The notes under the pieces: model-generated
The model's database searches: none
What the model was told of the DNA's origin: nothing
The model's input: the letters and a program-made list of their open reading frames with translations, nothing else
Made by a program: the position numbers and the translations under genes
In this document: one piece after another, positions 17,016-27,107 of the stretch
Position numbering within the stretch: position 1 is the first letter of the stretch
How the letters are laid out: every line of letters starts with the position of its first letter
Source: Ensifer sp. LC11
GTDB lineage: Bacteria > Pseudomonadota > Alphaproteobacteria > Rhizobiales > Rhizobiaceae
Length of the DNA stretch: 64,000 bases
Direction: 5' to 3'
Assembly (NCBI RefSeq): GCF_001695835.1
Contig: NZ_MBSO01000034.1
Span: 1 to 64,000, forward strand

Positions 17016-17783
17016 ATGAATTTCAGCACGAAGATGATTGCCGCCGGAACGCTCGCTGCGCTCGTGGCCGGGGTCAGCCTGCCGCAGAACGCGCTCGCGC
17101 TTGACGCGAAGCAGAAGGAAGAGATCGGCGCCTTCATCAAGGAATACCTGATTGCCAATCCGGAGATCATGCTGGAAGTCCAGGAGGCGCTGACGACGAA
17201 GCAGCGCGCCAAGCAGCAGGAAGCGGCAGAAACCGCAATCACCGAGAATGAGAAGGCGATCTTCAACTCCGACTACGACATGGTCCTTGGCAATCCCAAG
17301 GGCGATGTCACCGTGGTCGAATTCTATGATTACAACTGCGGCTATTGCAAACGCGCCCTTTCGGACATGGACGACATCCTCGCCAAGGACAAGAACGTCC
17401 GCTTCGTGCTGAAGGAACTGCCGATCCTCGGTCCGGATTCGCTCGCCGCCCACAAGGTCAGCGCCGCCTTCCGCCTCGTGGCACCCGAGAAATACGGCGA
17501 CTTCCACCGTGCGCTGCTCGGTGGCGAGGATCGTGCGACGGAGGAAACGGCCCTGGCAGTCGCCGCAAAGCTTGGCGTCACGGAGAAAGATCTGCGCGCC
17601 AAGATGGAAAAGGAACCGCATGATGCGGCCGTGCGCGAGGCCTATGGCCTTGCCAACGATCTCGGCATCACCGGCACGCCCTCCTACGTCATCGGCAACG
17701 AGGCGGTCTTTGGGGCCGTCGGCGCCGAGGAAATCGAGAGCAAGGTCGCCAATATGCGCGAATGCGGCAAGACCGCCTGCTGA
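17016..17783 (+). CDS. DsbA-family thiol:disulfide oxidoreductase, secreted
   Basis: Periplasmic thioredoxin-fold protein of 255 residues. A signal peptide (residues 1-29, cut near ALALDA) is followed by a helical N-terminal stretch (about 30-85) like the oligomerising stalk of ScsC/BdbD-type proteins. The DSBA domain has active site Cys108-Gly-Tyr-Cys111 (YNCGYCKR) and a cis-proline loop in GTPSYVIG. It may form or isomerise disulfides in exported proteins; the small cysteine-rich protein at 2587 is one possible type of client. The stalk suggests isomerase rather than oxidase activity, but this is inference. It is upstream of aroQ with a hairpin between. Confidence 0.88.
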   Translation: MNFSTKMIAAGTLAALVAGVSLPQNALALDAKQKEEIGAFIKEYLIANPEIMLEVQEALTTKQRAKQQEAAETAITENEKAIFNSDYDMVLGNPKGDVTVVEFYDYNCGYCKRALSDMDDILAKDKNVRFVLKELPILGPDSLAAHKVSAAFRLVAPEKYGDFHRALLGGEDRATEETALAVAAKLGVTEKDLRAKMEKEPHDAAVREAYGLANDLGITGTPSYVIGNEAVFGAVGAEEIESKVANMRECGKTAC

Positions 17784-17809
17784 CAAACCTTCCCATGACT
17801 GTGGACAAA

Positions 17810-17844
17810 TCCCGCGGGGGCCCAAAGGGCTTTTCCTCGCGGGA
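17810..17844. terminator. Hairpin between dsbA-like gene and aroQ
   Basis: TCCCGCG (17810-17816) pairs with CGCGGGA (17838-17844), with an inner GGGCCC/GGGC part. There is no T run, so it could equally be an mRNA-stabilising structure or weak terminator. Confidence 0.4.
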
Positions 17845-17889
17845 CCATCGGTCTATAGGTAACCCTCCATCACCGGACCGGAATCCCTT

Positions 17890-18336
17890 ATGCCATCGAC
17901 CATTTTCGTGCTGAACGGCCCCAACCTGAATGCGCTGGGCAAGCGCGAACCGGGTATTTATGGCGGCCAGACGCTGGCCGACATCGAGGCCATGTGCAAG
18001 GCGGAGGGCAATGCGCTCGGATTCGAGGTCGATTTCCGCCAGTCGAACCACGAAGGAACGCTGGTGGATTGGCTGCATGAAGCCGGCAGCGTTGCGGCCG
18101 GCGTCGCGATCAATCCGGCCGCCTATGGTCATACGTCGATCGCGCTGCACGACGCCATCCGCGCCATCGGCATTCCGGTGGTCGAACTCCACCTTTCGAA
18201 CATCCACGCACGCGAGGAGTTCCGCCACAAGTCGATGATCGCGCCGGCTGTCAAAGGCGTCATCTGCGGCTTCGGCGCGCAGAGTTACATTCTTGCGCTG
18301 CATGCGCTAAAGAACCTGACAAATCCGTCGAAATAA
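17890..18336 (+). CDS. aroQ: 3-dehydroquinate dehydratase, type II
   Basis: Third step of the shikimate pathway: converts 3-dehydroquinate to 3-dehydroshikimate in the cytoplasm. The 148 residues fit the dodecameric type II enzyme. The catalytic Tyr/Arg loop is in LNALGKREPGIYGG, the substrate Asn/His in FRQSNHEGTL, INPAAYGHTS and VELHLSNIHAREEFRH, all as in AroQ. It is followed after 25 bases by accB, and the aroQ-accB-accC order suggests one transcription unit. Confidence 0.96.
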   Translation: MPSTIFVLNGPNLNALGKREPGIYGGQTLADIEAMCKAEGNALGFEVDFRQSNHEGTLVDWLHEAGSVAAGVAINPAAYGHTSIALHDAIRAIGIPVVELHLSNIHAREEFRHKSMIAPAVKGVICGFGAQSYILALHALKNLTNPSK

Positions 18337-18361
18337 AAAGAACACAAGAGGCTCATATTCC

Positions 18362-18844
18362 ATGGCTGACAAGAAACCAGGCATCGACCAGGCGCTGATC
18401 CGCGATCTCGCCAACATTCTCAAGGACACCGATCTGACCGAGATCGAGGTTGAGCAGGACGACCTGCGCATTCGCGTCTCGCGCAACGGCACGCCGGTCG
18501 CAATGCCGATGGCTATGCCGCAGATGCCGTCCTACCAGTTCCCCGCTGCTGTCGCAGCCGCGCCGGCAAACGCTGTCGCTGCCCCGGCCGCCGAGAATGG
18601 CCGCGCGTCCAAGAATGCCGTAACCGCACCGATGGTCGGTACCGCCTATCTGTCCCCGGCGCCGGGCGCCCGCCCCTTCGTTGAAGTCGGCGCAACGGTC
18701 AAGGAAGGCCAGACGATCCTCATCATCGAAGCCATGAAGACGATGAACCAGATCCCGGCGCCGCGCTCGGGCAAGGTCACCGAAATCTTCGTGCAGGACG
18801 CAGCCCCCGTCGAATATGGCGAACCGCTGATCGTAATCGAATAA
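18362..18844 (+). CDS. accB: Acetyl-CoA carboxylase biotin carboxyl carrier protein
   Basis: Carries carboxybiotin between AccC and the AccAD transferase in malonyl-CoA synthesis. The 160-residue product has a helical N-terminal part, an Ala/Pro-rich flexible linker (about residues 45-85) and a biotinyl domain with the biotin-accepting lysine at Lys126 in IEAMKTMNQI. The thumb-like loop typical of AccB precedes it. It sits 12 bases before accC, so the subunits are made together. Confidence 0.97.
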   Translation: MADKKPGIDQALIRDLANILKDTDLTEIEVEQDDLRIRVSRNGTPVAMPMAMPQMPSYQFPAAVAAAPANAVAAPAAENGRASKNAVTAPMVGTAYLSPAPGARPFVEVGATVKEGQTILIIEAMKTMNQIPAPRSGKVTEIFVQDAAPVEYGEPLIVIE

Positions 18845-18856
18845 GGCGGCGCGGCG

Positions 18857-20200
<1,344 letters not shown>

Positions 20201-20210
20201 GGACCTGACA

Positions 20211-20825
20211 TTGAAAGGGACGCGCAGCAAGCAGCCCGACATTACACCGGACATGCTGCTGCGCGCCTATTCGATCGGCCTGTTTCCGATGGCCGATTCG
20301 GCGGATGATCCCGAGATCTTCTGGGTCGAGCCGGAAATTCGCGGCGTCATTCCGCTTGCCGGCTTTCACGTCTCGCGCAGCCTCGCCAAGACCATCCGCC
20401 GCACTCCCTTCGACATTCGCTTCAACACCGCCTTCGAAGCGGTCATGGAAGGTTGCGCGGCACCTGCCCCGGACCGCCCGACGACCTGGATCAACAACAA
20501 GATCCGTAAGCTCTACGCAACGCTGCACACGATGGGTTATGCCCACAGCGTCGAGGCCTGGGAGGGTGATCAGCTGGTCGGGGGCCTTTATGGCGTCTCG
20601 CTCGGCTCCGCCTTCTTTGGCGAGAGCATGTTTTCGCGGCGTACCGATGCGTCAAAAATCTGCCTCGTGCATCTGGTCGAGCGGCTGAAGGCGCGAGGCT
20701 TCGAACTGCTCGATACGCAGTTCACCACCGAACACCTGAAGTCATTCGGCGCCATCGATGTGCCGAAGGCCGAGTATGAGGTCATGCTGGCGAACGCGAT
20801 GTCTTCGCCGGACCTTCCCTTCTGA
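20211..20825 (+). CDS. aat: Leucyl/phenylalanyl-tRNA-protein transferase
   Basis: Adds Leu or Phe to N-terminal Arg/Lys of proteins, marking them for ClpS/ClpAP degradation (N-end rule). The 204-residue product contains [27 protein letters not shown], the segment [36 protein letters not shown] and [14 protein letters not shown], all hallmarks of Aat. The start is TTG with AAGGAC upstream; later ATGs would remove conserved residues. It is the last gene of the aroQ-accBC-aat run. Confidence 0.94.
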   Translation: MKGTRSKQPDITPDMLLRAYSIGLFPMADSADDPEIFWVEPEIRGVIPLAGFHVSRSLAKTIRRTPFDIRFNTAFEAVMEGCAAPAPDRPTTWINNKIRKLYATLHTMGYAHSVEAWEGDQLVGGLYGVSLGSAFFGESMFSRRTDASKICLVHLVERLKARGFELLDTQFTTEHLKSFGAIDVPKAEYEVMLANAMSSPDLPF

Positions 20826-20876
20826 TGTGAAGAAAAAGTGCGGGCGCACGTCGCCTGAACGGCTCAAATAAATCGC

Positions 20877-21329
20877 TTAGCGTTTCTGCGCCGTGTCCGG
20901 CGGTGGCAGCTCGGACGTCGCCTTGCAGGATTGCAGCCAGACGTCATAGACGGGATGCTCGACGGCGTTGAGGCCGGGACTGTCGGCAAACATCCAACCG
21001 GTAAAGATGCGGCGGATCTTACGATCGAGCGTGATTTCTTCGACTTCGACGAAGGTCGTGATCTTTTGCGCCTCGGTGTCGTCGCGGCTGTAGCAGACGC
21101 GCGGCGTGACCTGAAGGGCACCGAACTGGACCGTCTCGCCGATATAGACGTCAAAGGTGGTGATGCGGCCGGTGATCTTGTCGATCCCGGAGAAGACGGC
21201 AACAGCGTTGGAAAGGCGCGCCGCGTCGGCGCTTCCGGTCGCGGCAACCAGCGGCAGGCCGGCAACGAGGCACAAGCCCAATCGTTTCGCCGTCTGGCTG
21301 ATTGCTTTGTGCAGATCAGAACCTGCCAT
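20877..21329 (-). CDS. DUF2155 family exported protein
   Basis: A 150-residue protein of the alphaproteobacterial DUF2155 family, function unknown. A signal peptide follows the start MAGSDLHKAISQ (hydrophobic stretch LGLCLVAGLPLVAATG, cut near ADA). The conserved core is FSGIDKITGRITTFDVYIGE, then TPRVCYSRDDTEAQ and a C-terminal FTGWMFADSPGLNAVEHPVYDVWL with paired cysteines (VCYS and LQSC). An ORF extends to 21371, but the ATG at 21329 gives a better signal peptide and has GGGAG upstream. It is next to the NDUFA12-like gene on the same strand. Confidence 0.85.
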   Translation of the reverse strand: MAGSDLHKAISQTAKRLGLCLVAGLPLVAATGSADAARLSNAVAVFSGIDKITGRITTFDVYIGETVQFGALQVTPRVCYSRDDTEAQKITTFVEVEEITLDRKIRRIFTGWMFADSPGLNAVEHPVYDVWLQSCKATSELPPPDTAQKR

Positions 21330-21454
21330 TGTCGCCCGTCTCCCGCGTGCTCTCATCATCATCGATGGCATTCAGGCGCTAACCATCAATTGTGGCCGCG
21401 CCATGATCGAGGAACCTATTCCGCGGTCCGTCGTCTTCGCTGAAGAGAGATTTC

Positions 21455-21850
21455 TCAGGAGCCCGGCGTCCAGGCATCGTAGTCGCCCGTCACGCGAGGG
21501 CGCTTGCCCGTGGAAGCGATCGAGCCCTGCGGGCGGTAGGCATTGGCCGTTCCCGTCGGGTTTGCGCGGTGCGGCTTTTGCCAGTCGCGCGGCGTGTACT
21601 TTTCGTCAGCCGGCGAAACGTCGGTGCGGTGATGCATCCAGCCGTGCCAGCCGGCCGGAATGGCAGATGCCTCGGCGTAACCGTTATAGATCACCCAGCG
21701 GCGGGTGCGGCCTTCGGAATCCTTGCCGCCCTGATAGTAGACATTGCCCAACTCGTCCTGGCCGACCCGTTGACCGTGGCGCCACGTGTGAAAGCGCGTT
21801 CCGATCGTCTGTTCGTTCCACCAGGTGAAAATCTGCAGCAGGAGCTTCAT
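21455..21850 (-). CDS. NADH:ubiquinone oxidoreductase accessory subunit, NDUFA12 (17.2 kDa) family
   Basis: Homologue of the mitochondrial complex I subunit B17.2. The 131 residues include FTWWNEQTIGTRFHTWRHG, QDELGNVYYQGG, RRWVIYNGYAEASAIPAGWHGWMHHRTD and the DWQKPH segment with a basic, disordered C terminus, all typical. Alphaproteobacterial complex I carries this supernumerary subunit, but its gene is usually away from the nuo operon, as here. The ATG at 21850 starts directly at the conserved N terminus; the ORF's upstream extension is not conserved-looking. Confidence 0.92.
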   Translation of the reverse strand: MKLLLQIFTWWNEQTIGTRFHTWRHGQRVGQDELGNVYYQGGKDSEGRTRRWVIYNGYAEASAIPAGWHGWMHHRTDVSPADEKYTPRDWQKPHRANPTGTANAYRPQGSIASTGKRPRVTGDYDAWTPGS

Positions 21851-21957
21851 GGATGCCGTCCTTGACCGGCCGTTGGGAGGCGGCCAGATACCAAAACAAT
21901 GTCCCCGCTTATGCCCCGCCGCTCCTGGCTTGTCCAGTGATTCCGAGGCAAAGCCCG

Positions 21958-22428
21958 TCATTTCAACGGCATCACAAAACCGAAATGGCTGCGCGCGAAA
22001 CCCAGGCGCTCATAGAAGCGGTGCGCGTCGCCGCGCAGCGCATTCGACGTGAGCCGCACCTTGCCTGCTCCCCGCTCCCGCGCCTGGGCGATCGCGTGGC
22101 GCATCATGCGTTCGCCTATCCTGCGGCCGCGCATATCCTCACGCGTCTGAACCGCCTCGATGATCAGGCTCGAACTGCCACGCCCCGACAGCGAAGTATG
22201 CAGCGCCGTCTGAAAAGTGCCGACAACCTCATTGCCGAGCACCGCCACGTAAAGCGTCTGCAACAACGAGGCCGTGATTTTCTCGAAAGCAGCGACATAG
22301 TCGCCGAAGGCGGCCGGGTCCGTCGTATCGCCATGGCCGCCGAGCTGATCGCCGGCAAAGATTGCGACGATCGCAGGCAGGTCTTTGCGTTCAGCCTCAC
22401 GGATCAAGAGTTCGGTCGTCGCGTCCAT
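21958..22428 (-). CDS. GNAT-family N-acetyltransferase
   Basis: A 156-residue acetyl-CoA-dependent acetyltransferase. The fold's beta-alpha pattern is visible: LLIREAERKDLPAIVAIFAG at the N terminus, then TREDMRGRRIGERMMRHAI, the motif A (R/Q-x-x-G-x-G/A) that holds CoA pyrophosphate, and YERLGFARSHFGFVMPLK at the end. The start at 22428 follows GGGGGAA. Substrate unknown. It lies between the NDUFA12 gene and another GNAT, all on the minus strand after gatB. Confidence 0.87.
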   Translation of the reverse strand: MDATTELLIREAERKDLPAIVAIFAGDQLGGHGDTTDPAAFGDYVAAFEKITASLLQTLYVAVLGNEVVGTFQTALHTSLSGRGSSSLIIEAVQTREDMRGRRIGERMMRHAIAQARERGAGKVRLTSNALRGDAHRFYERLGFARSHFGFVMPLK

Positions 22429-22557
22429 GGTTCCCCCGCTCACGGCATTCATCCTGGGGCGGACCAAGCACCGAAGCGTAACGGCATGATGACAAGCTCG
22501 CCACTCCCGGGTTTTTCACGCGCATTTGGGCAGACGTCAGGCCGTCGAAGCGACGGA

Positions 22558-23058
22558 TCAGCCGAGCAGCCGCTTCTCCAGGATGACGGCCGGCAGACCG
22601 GATTGCTCGTCGCCGCAATTGGCCGTCTCACCCACCTCGGTGAAACCATGCGCCCGATAGAAGGCCAAGGCGTGCAGGTTCTGCGGCTCGACTTCGACGC
22701 GCATGCGCTCGGCATCCGGAAAGCAGGTTTCGAGCTCAGCGAAAATGTCGCGGCCGATACCCTGCCGCTGGAACTTCGGCAGCACGTAGAGCTGATGGAG
22801 CACGGCGGTCTTGGGCTGGGTGTCGGACATCGCCGCATAACCCATGCCTCCGACCTGGCGACCATCGTCAGCGACCAGAAACTCGGCATTCTTGCGCGCC
22901 AGCCGCGCTTTCAGCGCCGGCAGCGAGTGCCAGCGCTCCGTCAGTTCGTTGACCTTCTCGACGCCATAGAAGGTATCGTAGGTCGCGTGCCACGTTTCGA
23001 TCAGCAGAGCGCGAACCTTATCCAGGTCGCGGTCGCTTGCCGTGCGCACGAAGAACAT
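22558..23058 (-). CDS. GNAT-family N-acetyltransferase, linked to gatB
   Basis: A 166-residue GNAT. Motif A reads LPKFQRQGIGRDIFAELE (Gln-x-x-Gly-Ile-Gly), and the C terminus has NLHALAFYRAHGFTEVGET. Only three bases separate it from the gatB stop, so it is translated from the gatB transcript. Whether it acts on proteins or small molecules is unknown. Two GNAT genes in a row here are not close duplicates of each other. Confidence 0.88.
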   Translation of the reverse strand: MFFVRTASDRDLDKVRALLIETWHATYDTFYGVEKVNELTERWHSLPALKARLARKNAEFLVADDGRQVGGMGYAAMSDTQPKTAVLHQLYVLPKFQRQGIGRDIFAELETCFPDAERMRVEVEPQNLHALAFYRAHGFTEVGETANCGDEQSGLPAVILEKRLLG

Positions 23059-23061
23059 CGT

Positions 23062-24564
23062 TTATTCCTCGATGCCGAGCTTGGCCTTCACCAGGGCCTG
23101 TACGGCCTGAGGGTTGGCCTTGCCGCCCGTCGCCTTCATCACCTGGCCGACGAACCAGCCAGCGAGAGAGGGCTTGGCCTGCACCTTGGCAACCTGATCC
23201 GGGTTGGCGGCAATGATCTCATCAACGGCCTTCTCGATGGCGCCAGTGTCGGTCACCTGCTTCATGCCGCGCGCTTCGACGATCTCGGCCGGGTCGCCGC
23301 CCTCGTTCCAGATGATCTCGAAGAGGTCCTTGGCGATCTTGCCCGAGATGGTCTCGGCCTTGATCAGATCGATAATACCGCCGAGCTGAGCCGGCGAAAC
23401 CGGAGTCTCTTCAATGGCTTTGCCGGCTTTGTTCAAGGCACCGAGCAGATCGTTGATGACCCAGTTGGCGGCGATCTTGCCGTCGCGTCCTTCGGCGACC
23501 GCTTCGAAATAATCGGCGATCGACTTTTCGGAAACGAGCACCGAGGCGTCATAGACCGAAAGGCCGAGGTCGCGCACGAAGCGGTCTTTCTTGTCATCCG
23601 GCAGCTCAGGCAGGTCAGCCTTCAGCGCCTCGACGAAGGCATCGTCGAATTCCAGCGGCAGCAGGTCCGGATCGGGGAAGTAGCGGTAGTCGTGCGCGTC
23701 TTCCTTCGAGCGCATCGAGCGGGTCTCGCCCTTGTTCGGGTCGAACAGCCGCGTTTCCTGATCGATCGAGCCGCCATCCTCCAGGATGCCGATCTGGCGG
23801 CGCGCCTCGTATTCGATCGCCTGGCCGATGAAGCGGATGGAGTTAACGTTCTTGATTTCACAACGCGTGCCGAAGCCTTCGCCCGGACGGCGGACAGAAA
23901 CGTTGACGTCGGCGCGCATCGAGCCTTCGTCCATGTTGCCGTCGCAGGTGCCGAGGTAACGCACGATCGAACGCAGCTTCGTCATATAGGCCTTGGCCTC
24001 ATCCGACGAACGCATGTCCGGCTTGGAGACGATTTCCATCAATGCGACGCCCGAGCGGTTGAGGTCGACATAGGACATCGAGGGATGCTGGTCGTGCATC
24101 GACTTGCCGGCGTCCTGCTCGAGATGCAGGCGCTCGATGCCGATCTCCACATCTTCGAACTGACCCTGGCGGTCCGGGCCAACGGAAATGATGATCTTGC
24201 CTTCGCCGACGATCGGATCCTTGAACTGCGAGATCTGATAGCCCTGCGGCAGGTCCGGATAGAAATAGTTCTTGCGGTCGAAGATCGAGCGGTTGTTGAT
24301 CACGGCCTTGAGGCCAAGACCGGTGCGCACCGCCTGCCTGACGCACTCCTCGTTGATCACGGGCAGCATGCCGGGCATGGCGGCGTCGACCAAGGAAACG
24401 TTGGCATTCGGTGCTTTGCCGAATTCCGTCGAGGCACCCGAAAAAAGCTTCGAATCGGAAAGCACCTGGGCATGGACTTCCATGCCGATGATGACCTCCC
24501 AGTCGCCGGTGGCGCCGGGGATGAAGCGTTTCGGATCGGGGGTGCGGACGTCGACAATGCTCAT
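23062..24564 (-). CDS. gatB: Aspartyl/glutamyl-tRNA amidotransferase subunit B
   Basis: Kinase and tRNA-binding subunit of GatCAB, which amidates Glu-tRNA(Gln) and often Asp-tRNA(Asn). The 500-residue product starts [17 protein letters not shown]; the core has [70 protein letters not shown], and a C-terminal YqeY-like tail (about 350-500) that binds the tRNA elbow. The open frame extends to 24900, but only the ATG at 24564 gives the family N terminus. gatA and gatC are about 3 kb away rather than adjacent. Confidence 0.96.
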   Translation of the reverse strand: MSIVDVRTPDPKRFIPGATGDWEVIIGMEVHAQVLSDSKLFSGASTEFGKAPNANVSLVDAAMPGMLPVINEECVRQAVRTGLGLKAVINNRSIFDRKNYFYPDLPQGYQISQFKDPIVGEGKIIISVGPDRQGQFEDVEIGIERLHLEQDAGKSMHDQHPSMSYVDLNRSGVALMEIVSKPDMRSSDEAKAYMTKLRSIVRYLGTCDGNMDEGSMRADVNVSVRRPGEGFGTRCEIKNVNSIRFIGQAIEYEARRQIGILEDGGSIDQETRLFDPNKGETRSMRSKEDAHDYRYFPDPDLLPLEFDDAFVEALKADLPELPDDKKDRFVRDLGLSVYDASVLVSEKSIADYFEAVAEGRDGKIAANWVINDLLGALNKAGKAIEETPVSPAQLGGIIDLIKAETISGKIAKDLFEIIWNEGGDPAEIVEARGMKQVTDTGAIEKAVDEIIAANPDQVAKVQAKPSLAGWFVGQVMKATGGKANPQAVQALVKAKLGIEE

Positions 24565-24724
24565 ATCATGCTCTTCTTTGAAGCCTGAATTCTTGGTTTC
24601 TCGGTAGAGCAATTGGTCCGCCGGTGCAAGTTGTTCGGCGGGTTCGGAGGCGCCATCCGCGACGTGACGCAAGCGGCAGGCGTTTCTTAACCACCGTTTA
24701 GCGTCCCTCAGCCAAAATTCCGCC

Positions 24725-25009
24725 ATGCCTACCTTCATTGCCCTCGTCTTAATTGCAGCCCTCATCAACATGTTGGCCTTCGGGCTCTTCTGGCACGACA
24801 AGAGGGCCGCGCGCACCGGTCGCCGGCGGATCAGCGAACGGACGCTTCTGACCGTCGCGCTCTTCGGCGGGAGCCTGGGTGCGATGACCGCGCGCCACAT
24901 CTTCCGTCACAAGACGCGCAAGGAGCCGTTTCGCACACGCCTCGCGCTCATCGTCGTTTTCCAGGTGGCGCTGGCGGTCATCGGCACGCTGGCGTTGCGA
25001 GGATCTTGA
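24725..25009 (+). CDS. DUF1294 family membrane protein
   Basis: A 94-residue integral membrane protein. Two or three hydrophobic helices are clear ([49 protein letters not shown]), and the family signature is [19 protein letters not shown] followed by GG-LGA and RH-TRK-PF. This is the DUF1294 (YdjM-like) pattern. Function is unknown. It is divergent from gatB. Confidence 0.85.
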   Translation: MPTFIALVLIAALINMLAFGLFWHDKRAARTGRRRISERTLLTVALFGGSLGAMTARHIFRHKTRKEPFRTRLALIVVFQVALAVIGTLALRGS

Positions 25010-25088
25010 CGTGCTTGCGGCAGTCTTCTAGGAAGCGACCGTTCTATTGGAGTTTTGATGTTCCGTTCTTCGCCTGAGTCCCGGTAAG

Positions 25089-25128
25089 GGCCCGTCCCCG
25101 CAATCCCCTTTGATTGCGCGCACGGGCC
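25089..25128. other. Nested hairpin in the DUF1294/YjhX gap
   Basis: Outer arms GGCCCGT (25089-25095) and ACGGGCC (25122-25128) enclose inner arms GCAATC and GATTGC (25100-25117). No T run follows. It could end the DUF1294 transcript or form part of the next gene's leader. Confidence 0.45.
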
Positions 25129-25173
25129 GGAAACGTCACCCCGCATTTTCAGTGATTTGCGGAACGTTTTCCT

Positions 25174-25189
25174 GCGTTCATACGAACGC
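25174..25189. repeat. Partial copy of the GCGTTC..GAACGC palindrome
   Basis: GCGTTC-ATAC-GAACGC resembles the centre of the 15445 element but lacks the CTAGAGC flanks. It lies 20 bases before the YjhX-like start and could serve as an operator. Confidence 0.5.
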
Positions 25190-25208
25190 TATCCGGAACA
25201 TTCAGACA

Positions 25209-25463
25209 ATGGACATCTCGCGCGCAGAACAGCGCATCCTTCATCATTTGGCCCAGGGTGGCCGCATCGAAATTATCCGCGAAAGCAAGGCGATCACCGA
25301 AATCCGGTGCTTCACCCGTGACGGCTGGGTCTATCCCGGCTTTGACCTGGAACTTTTCCGCAAGCTGAAGCGCAAGAAGGCGATCTCGTCTTCCGGCGGA
25401 AAACCCTATCGAATCACGGAACGCGGCTTGCAGCTGGTTCGATCAGAACTCAACAACCGCTGA
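25209..25463 (+). CDS. YjhX-like (UPF0386) small protein, putative toxin family
   Basis: An 84-residue protein whose start MDISRAEQRILHHLAQGGRI and body (ITEIRCFTRDGWVYPGFDLE, then KAISSSGGKPYRITERGLQL) match the UPF0386/YjhX family. In E. coli YjhX is described as a toxin paired with the GNAT-like antitoxin YjhQ. The last 40 residues look like a winged helix. Here it has no adjacent partner gene on its strand. An in-frame ATG at 25110 would add 33 residues unlike the family. It ends at a strong hairpin shared with the convergent GGDEF gene. Confidence 0.82.
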   Translation: MDISRAEQRILHHLAQGGRIEIIRESKAITEIRCFTRDGWVYPGFDLELFRKLKRKKAISSSGGKPYRITERGLQLVRSELNNR

Positions 25464-25470
25464 GCAACGG

Positions 25471-25503
25471 CCGATACCGGACAGAAAACATGTCCGGTAT
25501 CGG
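25471..25503. terminator. Strong hairpin between convergent yjhX-like and GGDEF genes
   Basis: CCGATACCGGACA (25471-25483) pairs perfectly over 13 bp with TGTCCGGTATCGG (25491-25503), loop GAAAACA. No T run on either side, so it may be a terminator of the rho-assisted kind or an mRNA end stabiliser. Confidence 0.65.
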
Positions 25504-25551
25504 AGCTCACGTTGCGTGAAGCCCAATCGACAACTTCCTGACCTTAGGTGA

Positions 25552-26991
25552 TCAGCTCGCGCAGTGCGCAGAGCGGACGCAATCGCGACCGGCGGCCTTT
25601 GTCTGATAAAGGGCGCGGTCGGCGGCCAACAGCAAACCATCGAGCCTTGCTTCGTTCGCCGAAAGTTCGGCAGCGCCGATGCTTATGGTGACGGCGAGCC
25701 GGGAGCCTTGCTCCAAATCGATCTCGAGTGAACGTACGGCCTCCAGCAGCCGCTCGGCAACCCTGAACGCGTCGGAGGGCGACTGCCGTACCAGCACGAC
25801 GGCGAATTCCTCACCGCCAAGCCGCCCGAAGAGATCGTCGCATCGAAGAGCTGCCCGCACCGCTCTCGCAACCGACGCCAAGACGCGGTCCCCGACGGCA
25901 TGACCGTATGTGTCGTTGATCGCCTTGAAGCGATCGATGTCGAGCATCATCACGACCGTTCCGTCTTTGCGGGCCGGCGCTGCAACGAGCGCTGCGGCAC
26001 GCGTCATGAAGGCGGATCGTGCCAGGCATTGGGTGAGGAAGTCGTAATCGACCGCGTGGGACAGCCGCCCGATCAGGGCCCGCCGCGCCGCATCGACGCT
26101 CGCAACCGTCAGGGGACAGAGAGCGAGAAGCGTTGTTCCAAGCCGCGTCGATGTCAGCGTCGCCTCGGCAACGCCGCTGACGCCAAAATGCAGCGCCCCG
26201 GATGCCACGGCGATCTGCGTCAGCACGCCGACGATCGCCGTCAACACCGTCACGGTGAACAATCCATAGGTTAGCGCGCACCACAAAAGTGCCGGCACCG
26301 GAAAGGCAAACGCGCCGGGGCCGCCAATTGCGAGTGCGGCGGCGCACGAAGCGACAAGGGAGACCAGCGGCCAAGGACTACCAGCCCGCGCGGATGCCGC
26401 GATCGACGCCGCTCCAACACGCGAAGCATCGCTCGAAATCGGTGCTGCCAGGAAGACGGGCAGCAGTACCACATAGTTGACAAGCTCGGTCGTCAGCCAG
26501 GCGACGAAGGCATGGTTCAGCGGCGCGCCGAACGAGATATGCACGGCCGCAGCGCCCACAAACGCAGCACCAATTGCCGCGAGCGACGAGTTGGCGAACA
26601 TATAGAGCACCGAAAGTGGGCGGCGCAGGTGCCGGTGCTCGCTCGAAAGCCGGCCGAAAAGCATAAAGCCGATGACGACACCGGCCATGTTGGCCGCGTT
26701 CAGGAAGAGGGCCTGGCCCAGGTTCGCTCCAGTAACGAGGTCGGCGAGCACGTAGGCCAGCGCAGCGGTAACCCAGCCTGCCGGGGAAGCAAGCAACGGT
26801 TTGCTAACGAGGAGACCGAGGAGGATAGCATTGGCCGGCCAGATGGCGGCAAGCATGCCGACCGGGCGACTGACGATGCCAAGCACGCAGGCGACAAAAA
26901 CAATCAGGCCGAGCCCGGCAATCCAAAACGAATGATGGAAGGGCCTCAGAACCAACGGCCGCGCGACCGCCTTCTCCAGCATCTGCAACAA
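25552..26991 (-). CDS. Membrane diguanylate cyclase with MASE1-type sensor
   Basis: A 479-residue protein. Residues 1-300 form about eight membrane helices of the MASE1 kind (AAIWPANAILLGLLV, ALFLNAANMAGVVIGFMLFG, ALLWCALTYGLFTVTVL), followed by HAVDYDFLTQCLARSAF and a GGDEF domain. The active site is GRLGGEEFAVVL, and the inhibitory I-site RxxD is RCDD just upstream, so it should be an active, product-inhibited c-di-GMP synthase. DIDRFKAINDTYGHAVGD supplies metal and substrate contacts. The signal sensed is unknown. It stands alone, convergent with the yjhX-like gene. Confidence 0.92.
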   Translation of the reverse strand: MLQMLEKAVARPLVLRPFHHSFWIAGLGLIVFVACVLGIVSRPVGMLAAIWPANAILLGLLVSKPLLASPAGWVTAALAYVLADLVTGANLGQALFLNAANMAGVVIGFMLFGRLSSEHRHLRRPLSVLYMFANSSLAAIGAAFVGAAAVHISFGAPLNHAFVAWLTTELVNYVVLLPVFLAAPISSDASRVGAASIAASARAGSPWPLVSLVASCAAALAIGGPGAFAFPVPALLWCALTYGLFTVTVLTAIVGVLTQIAVASGALHFGVSGVAEATLTSTRLGTTLLALCPLTVASVDAARRALIGRLSHAVDYDFLTQCLARSAFMTRAAALVAAPARKDGTVVMMLDIDRFKAINDTYGHAVGDRVLASVARAVRAALRCDDLFGRLGGEEFAVVLVRQSPSDAFRVAERLLEAVRSLEIDLEQGSRLAVTISIGAAELSANEARLDGLLLAADRALYQTKAAGRDCVRSAHCAS

Positions 26992-27107
26992 GCGTTCCCC
27001 CGCGGTGCCACCGCATCTTCATAACCCGTAATATTTCATGGGCCTAATGAATGAGATGTGAATGCGCCAGCGCCATTTCCGGGCGACAGCCGTGCGATAA
27101 ATGGAGG

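Noticed and set aside
21853-24588. 911-codon open frame antisense to GNAT genes and gatB
   Set aside because: Covers three well-supported minus-strand genes and their spacers; no domain visible.
24565-24900. In-frame upstream extension of gatB
   Set aside because: No homology and it would overlap the divergent DUF1294 gene; the ATG at 24564 matches the family start.
25010-25208. Riboswitch before the YjhX-like gene
   Set aside because: There is a nested hairpin, but no conserved riboswitch core that I can recognise and no metabolic gene downstream.
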